64,000 nt of DNA from Xestospongia bergquistia (taxonomy: Eukaryota; Porifera; Demospongiae; Haplosclerida; Petrosiidae): the NCBI GenBank assembly GCA_963965975.1, contig OZ014411.1:684501-748500 (forward strand), read 5' to 3'. The notes under the pieces were generated by a model. The model had not been told where the DNA came from. It saw nothing but the letters and a program-made list of their open reading frames with translations, and did no database searches. Position numbers and translations under genes: made by a program. Shown piece by piece: positions 57,562 to 64,000 of the stretch. The stretch's first letter is position 1. Every line of letters begins with the position of its first letter.

Positions 57562-59716
57562 GTAAGTTTTCTCATTTAAAGGTATAGTCATATTTTCATT
57601 ATTTTTGCCTTGATGTTTATCATACTCAGAGCATTTCGACCTCGCATTTAAACAAAAGATGTGTTTAATATTGTTTATTCAACATAGTTAACAGCTGTAA
57701 AATATTTGATAGCTAAAATTGATTTGTTGATTTTGTTCAAGTAACATTGTTGGTATTAATATTTATATTTTCTATCATAATACAACGTACTTGTTACCTT
57801 ATATGTGTAAGATTGTTATGATTGAAATTGAAGGTTTAGGAATGAATCAATTACGGTTCATTTATTTAGGGAGCTTAATGTGTGATAATGTAACACTTAC
57901 TACAGTATTAGTTTTGTCTGTGTCAGCAGTTATACCGAGTGTCTTTAACATTTTACAATATATACTTAGTTGTCTAATCAACATAGCAAATGTCTTATTG
58001 GTCACTATTTGTTTTAATGACATTATATTTAATATACTCAACTTTTAGATTGATTAATTAATTATGAATAAAGATTTGTTGCCACAACAAACTCTATTTA
58101 CAGTAGTGTATGTTGTACATGTTTTGTATATTATTTGTGACAAGTATTTACTCTTGTCTTAAATGCATAATTGTTGCAATGTTTGCATGTACATTTACAA
58201 GTAGATTTATTCCAGGTTACTGTTTTATATGAAACAGACACATGTATTATGTTTTCTTCCTTTTGTGTTAATCAGTTGAGACAAAACACATAATTAATAT
58301 CACTGTTTGTATTGATGTTTCTCCTCAACGTGTATCTTTATATATCAGACACAAGATAGCATTGTCTTCTTTCCTACTAATGTCTTCATTTTAACTGATT
58401 TATTGGATACAGCAATGTTGAATTTTCATGTTTTTCTTCTTTCGTCCACAATAACTCAAAAGTATAAACTAAGATTTGTCATCATTTTCACAGATGCAGT
58501 AGAATTTAAAACAAATTATCTGCTTTTTTATCTAGTATTTTGAACACTTTTGAAACAAAATCAAATAGTAATTATTTTAGTAGTTTATTATAATAAGAGA
58601 TACCTTAAACAAGCTATTTTCTTATGAATAATTAATATGTGGAAGAAATAGATGTGAACAGATATTCTTCTTGTTCTAGTTCTAGCAGTAAGTATAGCTT
58701 TCATGTTATCTTTAAAAAAATCCAGAATAATTATTGCATTACTCACAAGCTACATGATTGTAAGTCTAGCAATGGTCAATTGAATTAGATATAGTCACAA
58801 CTTTCTTGTTGTATTCTGGAGAACCTCTCTGTTAATGAAACAATTTCCCATTACCACTGGTAGTCATATTAATTAGTGTTACTTCATCACAATATGTAAG
58901 AACACTAATTTTGTGAGCTGGTTGGACATGGAGCCTCACTGTCTTGCAAAACATTACATCTTTTGCTATTGGCTATCAAGCACATACATTTTTAAAAAGT
59001 GAAGCAAGCAAGAAAATATAACATTCTAGAAAAAAAATTAGGTAAATTTAAGGAAGGCTAGTGTCAGTTCAATACAAAGAATGCAAACAAGATGTTAGGG
59101 ATGGCAATTGCATCATCTTTTTGTAATAGCATATGTAGGAAAAACAATTAAGGATATTCACCAACTATACTAAATCAGTATATCAGTGATATGTTGTTGC
59201 ATTCTATGCCTGTGCTAATATGTGGGGATCAAGCAATTGCATTCCTACTATCTTCTTTACATTCTTTGCATTTGGGAGAGTTAGTATCAGTTGTACATTA
59301 ACACCTACTTTTTTATTAGTCTAATCTAATTTAAAACAGCTCTAAGTTAAGAAAACACATGAAGTGGCTATAGTAATTATAAAGTTTGTATAAAAACTCT
59401 GATCAGTGCTTTTAAAATGTTTTAAAGTGACAACAAATTGGAATAATATACATACTAAAATATACTTGTTCCTATAGGTGTATTTGTAATATAATATCTA
59501 AAGCCTTATTTGTGCTGTGATATTATCACTTAATGGTTTATATTTAAAGTTATGAAGTGTCGTTAAATGTTAACCACAGCTTTTTTTTTATTATGTAGAG
59601 TTAACCTATGATGATATAGCTATAACAGATGATGACCGTTCTATTAGTATCACTTAGTAATTCTTTTGCTTTTTAGTTTCTGCTAATATGTGACAATAAT
59701 ATTGTATGTTATTTAG
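57562..59716 (+). other. Intron, 2.15 kb, no exon
   Basis: 57600-58330 is a diverged relative of 40560-41430. 58340-59300 has no recognisable counterpart or coding potential. 59330-59716 resembles 51030-51300 and other class 3 upstream introns. Confidence 0.55.
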
Positions 59717-59815
59717 AATGGGATGACTCCATTGTACATAGCATGTTACAATGGTCGTGATAAAGTTGTACAAGTATTTCTAGACCATGGTGTTCAAGTG
59801 CATGTTACAGACAAG
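59717..59815 (+). CDS. Ankyrin exon 55 (class 3)
   Basis: Reads NGMTPLYIACYNGRDKVVQV then FLDHGVQVHVTDK. R14 and the F21 second helix link it to exon 18. H29 and T31 alter the normally constant VDVPDK tail. A class 1 exon follows after 266 bp. Confidence 0.88.
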
Positions 59816-60081
59816 GTCAGTGACATATTATGTCTTTCTATTAAGTGGAATATTATTGATGTTTTTTTTAAATGGAAGTTACTTTTACCACTTAGAAAAT
59901 GAACAGTGAATGATGTCTATGTATTGTCATTGCTCAACTATAGTTGCCATAATGGTGGATCAATACAGCTTTTAAATATCTTTTTATAATTACTATGAGT
60001 TATTATTACTTCTATGCTGGCTTGACATTTTTATAAATAAATTTGTGTCTTCATTAACACAGTGTATTTCTTAATATTTAG

Positions 60082-60183
60082 TATGGTAGAACACCGTTAC
60101 ATATTGCCTACTGGAGTGGTAATTATAATGTTGTCAAGGTATTAACAGAATCGGGAGTCAGTAATTTGGAGGCAGTGAAATTT
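60082..60183 (+). CDS. Ankyrin exon 56 (class 1)
   Basis: 34 residues beginning YGRTPLHIAYWSGNYNVVKV and ending SNLEAVKF. S12 and G13 differ from the other three class 1 exons. Acceptor tatttag, donor gtaagt. Confidence 0.87.
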
Positions 60184-60415
60184 GTAAGTAAAATATCATA
60201 TTTAATCATAAAATGATTTGAATATACTAAGTTTATAAATAACGATATTAACATAAGTCAATCTGAGTAATATTAAATCCTCTATTAGTAATGCTATTGT
60301 TTAGCTATACATCATTACACATGTATGATGTAACATTAAGTTCAGTGAATTATATTGCATCATTACTATGTTATGTTATGTGGACATAAATCTTGTACTG
60401 TGTTATCTTCTACAG

Positions 60416-60508
60416 GACACTCTTCTACTCAAATCAGCAAAAGAAGGTGATTTTGAAGGCATTAGAAAATCACTTTCCAACAAAGCCAATATTAACATTT
60501 CTAATAAG
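60416..60508 (+). CDS. Ankyrin exon 57 (class 2)
   Basis: Reads DTLLLKSAKEGDFEGIRKSL then SNKANINISNK. The upstream intron is open to an in-frame ATG at 60368, as at exon 20, but the ttctacag acceptor is intact. Donor gtatat. Confidence 0.85.
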
Positions 60509-62104
60509 GTATATGCTGTGATTGTTAGCTACTTATATCCAAATACTTGAATATAGCTTTACTTCGTTAAGTCTTCTAGTACTAAATATCTACATTAGGA
60601 TGAACATATTTTACGGATAATTCAACTGAAAAATTTATTGCACGTTTTAATCCTTCTATTTATAAGTTCTGTCCTTTTTGGCATCATAACATTTAGTTTA
60701 TACACATATAAAATGTAAAGAATCATTGAGAGCTTTCAAATAGAGAACGTAATAAGACAAAACAGCCTTTGGAAGGATAGAGTAGTGGTTAGAGAGATCA
60801 CAGAATTAAATCCAATCTGATTATGTTGACAATCATTTGTTTGCCTGAATCTCTGTATATTCAATGAAGAAATATCATAGTTGTTCTTAATATGAAAGTT
60901 AGTTTGAGTCATACCAATATTGAAAATGTCCAATACTACAATAATCCACACTCAAGTTATCTTGTTTGGTGAACAGAGTATTATGCATGTATGTCACTAC
61001 AGTCTCGATAAATTACATGTAATATGCAATTATATCTAATATACTTATTTTTTTGTTATCAAAAACCAACTCGATAATTTAAATTTCATATAACACATAG
61101 TAATACACAAACAGTAGTCATACAAAGGTTAGAATTTTTTCTTAAGCCCAACAACTAGTGACTTAATATTTACCATGATTACATGTATATGAACTTGTCA
61201 TAAAATGATGTTACTACAAATATATCTCAATTGTTAATACAGTAAACTTTTCTATTTTAAGACACATAAAATATAAATTTTGTCATTACAGAGAGTACAT
61301 AGATATATATGGTAATGACATAGTCAAGTGATTTGTTAGAAAGGATATAGACAGACTACAGTACTAAGGTTGTTAGTAATGAGATCATTACATTGTGTTA
61401 TATCAGTTAAGTTCTTTTTTAAAATCAAAGTAGACATTGTATTGGAATTATTACTGCTGCAAAAATAATGTATCTGTTTTGTGCCATTTACAAACACATT
61501 AATTTAATTATCCAAATATTTATCACGAGTAAACATTAAAAGTTATATTTAAACAACTCAACTATTATCCACTAACATTTACCCCTCATGTGGTTTTCCT
61601 TTAATGTGTAATATAAGTAAATGTGCTCATATATTTGAGTGGTTTTATATCTGTATATAATTAAATTTGTTTGGATATATCAAATTCAGATGAATAACAA
61701 CTTAGTTGGAGAGGTTAATATGAATATTTATTATTAGGAAAGATATTTACATGTATATTTCAACGATAAATATAAAGAATCTGACTTTGTCTTTATTTCT
61801 ATACTATCTCATAGTATTGTCTGTACTTATAGTTATGTTTTATCTCTGACACAGTAGTTACTTAACCGTTTCTATAAATATTAGGAGCTTTTGGAAAAAA
61901 TTATTTTGTATGTGCTCCTTTAAATACATGTCTCGTTCCTTTTATTGAATGAATTTATTGAATATTTAATTGTTTAACTTTAACGAAATATATTCGATTG
62001 CCTATAGAATATATATATGTCTATTCAAATTGTTTATAATGTATATAAAAATAAGTAGAGTATACACATACATCTGTTTATTCTCTTATGTTATGATATA
62101 TTAG
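60509..62104 (+). other. Intron, 1.6 kb, unrelated to the other introns
   Basis: No exon. Unlike the rest of the window I find no recognisable paralogous stretch here, which marks the point where the duplicated part of the array ends on the right. Confidence 0.55.
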
Positions 62105-62203
62105 GATGGAAAGACAGCACTGTATCTGGCTGCTAAGAATAATTATATAGATATTGTATGCCTTTTGATTGAGAATGGCTGTTCTGTTAATATTAAGAAT
62201 GAA
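62105..62203 (+). CDS. Ankyrin exon 58 (divergent singleton)
   Basis: Reads DGKTALYLAAKNNYIDIVCL then LIENGCSVNIKNE. It fits the general ankyrin consensus (LYLAAKNNYIDIVCLLIENG) better than any class in the array and belongs to none of them. N13 stands for the turn glycine. Acceptor atatttag, donor gtgagt, the only gtgagt donor here. Probably an older, unamplified exon. Confidence 0.87.
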
Positions 62204-64000
62204 GTGAGTTAATATATGTCATACTACTACTTTTTAAGAAATCTACTTACTGTAATAGTTTGTAAGTGCCCAAGCATCTTAAAGGAAATTATATTGTGCA
62301 AACAATTTTGAACAAACATTTACATATAAACAGTTGCTATGCAGCCATCTTGAACAGGAAGCCATGAACCTTAGGGTGTAGGAAACATAATGTTTGTCCT
62401 TTCTGCATATGACGTTATGTGGACATCCTGTTTAAGAAGGCTGCATAGAAACCATTAACATATATACCATCCATTAATACTTATTCATTCTTAGTCAAAA
62501 CGAATTATTGTCTTCCTTCTCATTCTATCATGAACTTATAATTTCAATGATCATAACCATTATAGTTATACATGTATGAATACATACATCCACCTTTATT
62601 ATTTTGTTGTATTGTTGTACTATCTTTAGAATAAATTAACCTACATAAGATAATGATTAAAGTGATTAACAAGGTCAAAGTTAGTTTAGTGTAATTCCCT
62701 GCAATACATATACTTGATATTTAAGACAAATTCATGTGCGTGTACTTTTGTTTATAACCAAGTAACCATGCTACATCATATAGAATGTGGTATAGCTATA
62801 GATGTTGAGTTTACACTATATATATCATATACTATATATGCTAAATAGTGGACTAATTGAAGAATAAAAATAATAGAAATGGCAGAAAAAGCAGAAATGC
62901 CAGAGGTTTGAGTTTTAGGTTTATATGGTTTAGAAAATAAAACATCTATTTTCCACCACTTTTACTGTTTCCATAATTTCTGTCATTTCTTCTCACCTCA
63001 CACTAAGTATAATGAATCTTTATTTTGATACATGACTTACTTGTGGTTAACAGTCTTTCAGTACATTACAATGAAAACACTGCTATTATACACAAATCAA
63101 GAGAAGTAACAAATCTAATTTGTTTAAGATATACTCAAGAATAAAGTTCTACAAAATTAATGTCATAATAGAAAGGACTATCTGACTGGAGCCAGGAGAC
63201 TTCATGCCAATTTGCTAACTTTACTATTATTACCTACCTTGTGATAACTTCAAAATGAGGGCTTTCAGCAATTTAATATTTTGTCAATTTTTAAAGCTGT
63301 TATTAGCTACTTCCAGCAAAGCAATTTTATAAGAAATAATGGCCTTTGTTTTTATGGAAGAGTTTGATTATTTATCTTGGTAAGTTTACCTCTTTGATCA
63401 ACATTTTACCTGTAGCAGCTGAAGTATAGAGTTGGTAACTCTGTAAAACTTAAAATATCCACTTTGTTTTCTGAGTTAGGTTATTTAGAACCAAAGGCAA
63501 GTCAAATAAAAGCTGTTGAGCATGAGAGTAGATGTTGGTCACATGACTTTAACAAAACACTTTCTTTAAAGTGGACTATAGTTGATACTTGTGATAGCTA
63601 TTAATTCTTCAGAAAAACAGAAAAGCAAGTAAAAATAATGTCTTCTGAATCAGTTGGTAAAGAAACCAAAAATTCTTTCTGTGTACAAATTGCTCTCCTG
63701 TAATGCAAAGAAAGTGTTCCAAGTATGTTGACAACCTTTTTTGCATTATTAATAAGTGGGCATTTGGGACAAGACTAACATGTCACCAGAAAAATTCGTA
63801 ACCACAAAAACTTGTAAATGCATTTTGTGGTTTCACCAAATATAGCTGTAATTAGCTTTGGAGTGAAGCTTATTTAGTTATACTTTTACTTATTCTAATG
63901 AAATGAATAACCTTGAAAGAAATAAGATGACGTTTTTGGTGGTAGTCAGCCTTGAAAGTTGATCCCATAGTTCAGCTGAAGTAGTAGTGAGATTTGACTT
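62204..64000 (+). other. Intron after exon 58, running off the window
   Basis: No exon seen. 63740-64000 is a diverged copy of 7160-7375 (ttagctttggagtgaagct; gatgac, gtagtcagccttgaaa), a class 6 upstream intron. A further class 6 exon is therefore likely a few hundred bases beyond the window. Confidence 0.55.
62299..62462. mobile_element. Diverged second copy of the fold-back MITE
   Basis: The sub-terminal part of the 10998-11256 element is recognisable: cagttgctatgcagccatct, tgaacaggaag, then on the other arm catcctgtttaagaaggctg and catagaaacc. The outer 32-bp inverted repeats are lost or too diverged to see. Clearly older than the first copy. Confidence 0.65.

Larger units (their letters stand above)
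383..62203 (+). other. Ankyrin-repeat exon array, gene-level span (ends not identified)
   Basis: Fifty-eight ankyrin exons lie on one strand. All are phase 0 at both ends, with recognisable AG acceptors and GT donors (one donor is lost at 52648). Ankyrin repeats are helix-turn-helix units that stack into a protein-binding surface; the partner here is unknown. No signal peptide, membrane segment, kinase, death domain or other accessory domain was found, so the ends of the protein(s) lie outside the window or in unrecognised exons. Class 2 exons resemble the first repeat of an ankyrin stack, so boundaries between tandem genes may fall at the four class 1-class 2 pairs. However, splice sites on both sides of those pairs look usable, so one continuous gene is equally possible. 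Confidence 0.75.

Noticed and set aside
1..64000. CRISPR array or bacterial operon interpretation of the regular repeats
   Set aside because: Repeats are 99-bp coding exons with splice borders and variable spacing, not short repeats with unique spacers. No cas-like genes, no ribosome binding sites.
1..64000. tRNA or rRNA genes
   Set aside because: I looked for tRNA A/B box patterns (GGTTCGAATCC-like) and conserved rRNA words and saw none; a covariance-model scan was not possible.

Overview
This window is AT-rich animal-type DNA (roughly 30% GC by eye). It has spliceosomal introns with GT..AG borders and no bacterial-style operons. One-ankyrin-repeat-per-exon architecture, short phase-0 exons, abundant TACATGTA-like words and Penelope-like retroelements (PLEs) with hammerhead ribozymes suggest an invertebrate metazoan. 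A demosponge such as Amphimedon is my best guess, but that is recollection rather than proof.

The whole window is one plus-strand array of 58 ankyrin-repeat exons between 383 and 62203. Almost every exon encodes exactly one 33-residue ankyrin repeat (99 bp); the rest are 93, 102 or 105 bp. Every exon starts after AG and ends before GT in phase 0, so any exon can be added, lost or skipped without shifting the frame. No start codon, stop codon, promoter or poly(A) signal can be assigned. The array could be the interior of one very large ankyrin protein or of several tandem paralogues. The exons fall into six sequence classes: class 1 (TPLHVAYWG..SNLEAVK, exons 1, 11, 19, 56); class 2 (DTLLLKS, exons 2, 12, 20, 57); class 3 (TPLYIAC..LLDHGVQ, 19 exons); class 4 (TPLDIA..CHGVQVDVPDQ, 6 exons); class 5 (ACSRGD..LIKAGAN, 6 exons); class 6 (TPLYAASKNG..LLKANA, 18 exons). 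Exon 58 is a divergent singleton. Class 1 is always followed by class 2, and class 4 by class 5, so the array grew by multi-exon duplication.

Layout: 1-14.4 kb holds exons 1-9, a PLE fold-back fragment (9855-10675) and a mariner-type MITE (10998-11256). 14.4-26.6 kb holds exons 10-20. 27-34.2 kb holds exons 21-29. 34.8-37.0 kb is a PLE with reverse transcriptase and GIY-YIG domains, inserted in a class 4-class 5 intron with a 13-bp target duplication. 37.3-44.0 kb holds exons 30-40, including three ~930-bp tandem class 6 units and 227-bp class 3 units. 44.4-46.0 kb is an internally deleted PLE on the minus strand. 47.7-62.2 kb holds exons 41-58. Several dead exons and chimeric introns record exon loss by unequal recombination.

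The most interesting signals are: (i) the modular exon array, whose recent copies differ mainly at residues that line the ankyrin binding face; (ii) three differently rearranged PLE copies, each with target-site duplications and hammerhead motifs, one carrying two template-switch junctions; (iii) three 128-bp introns that look identical by eye, 8.5 kb apart, pointing to very recent duplication or conversion.
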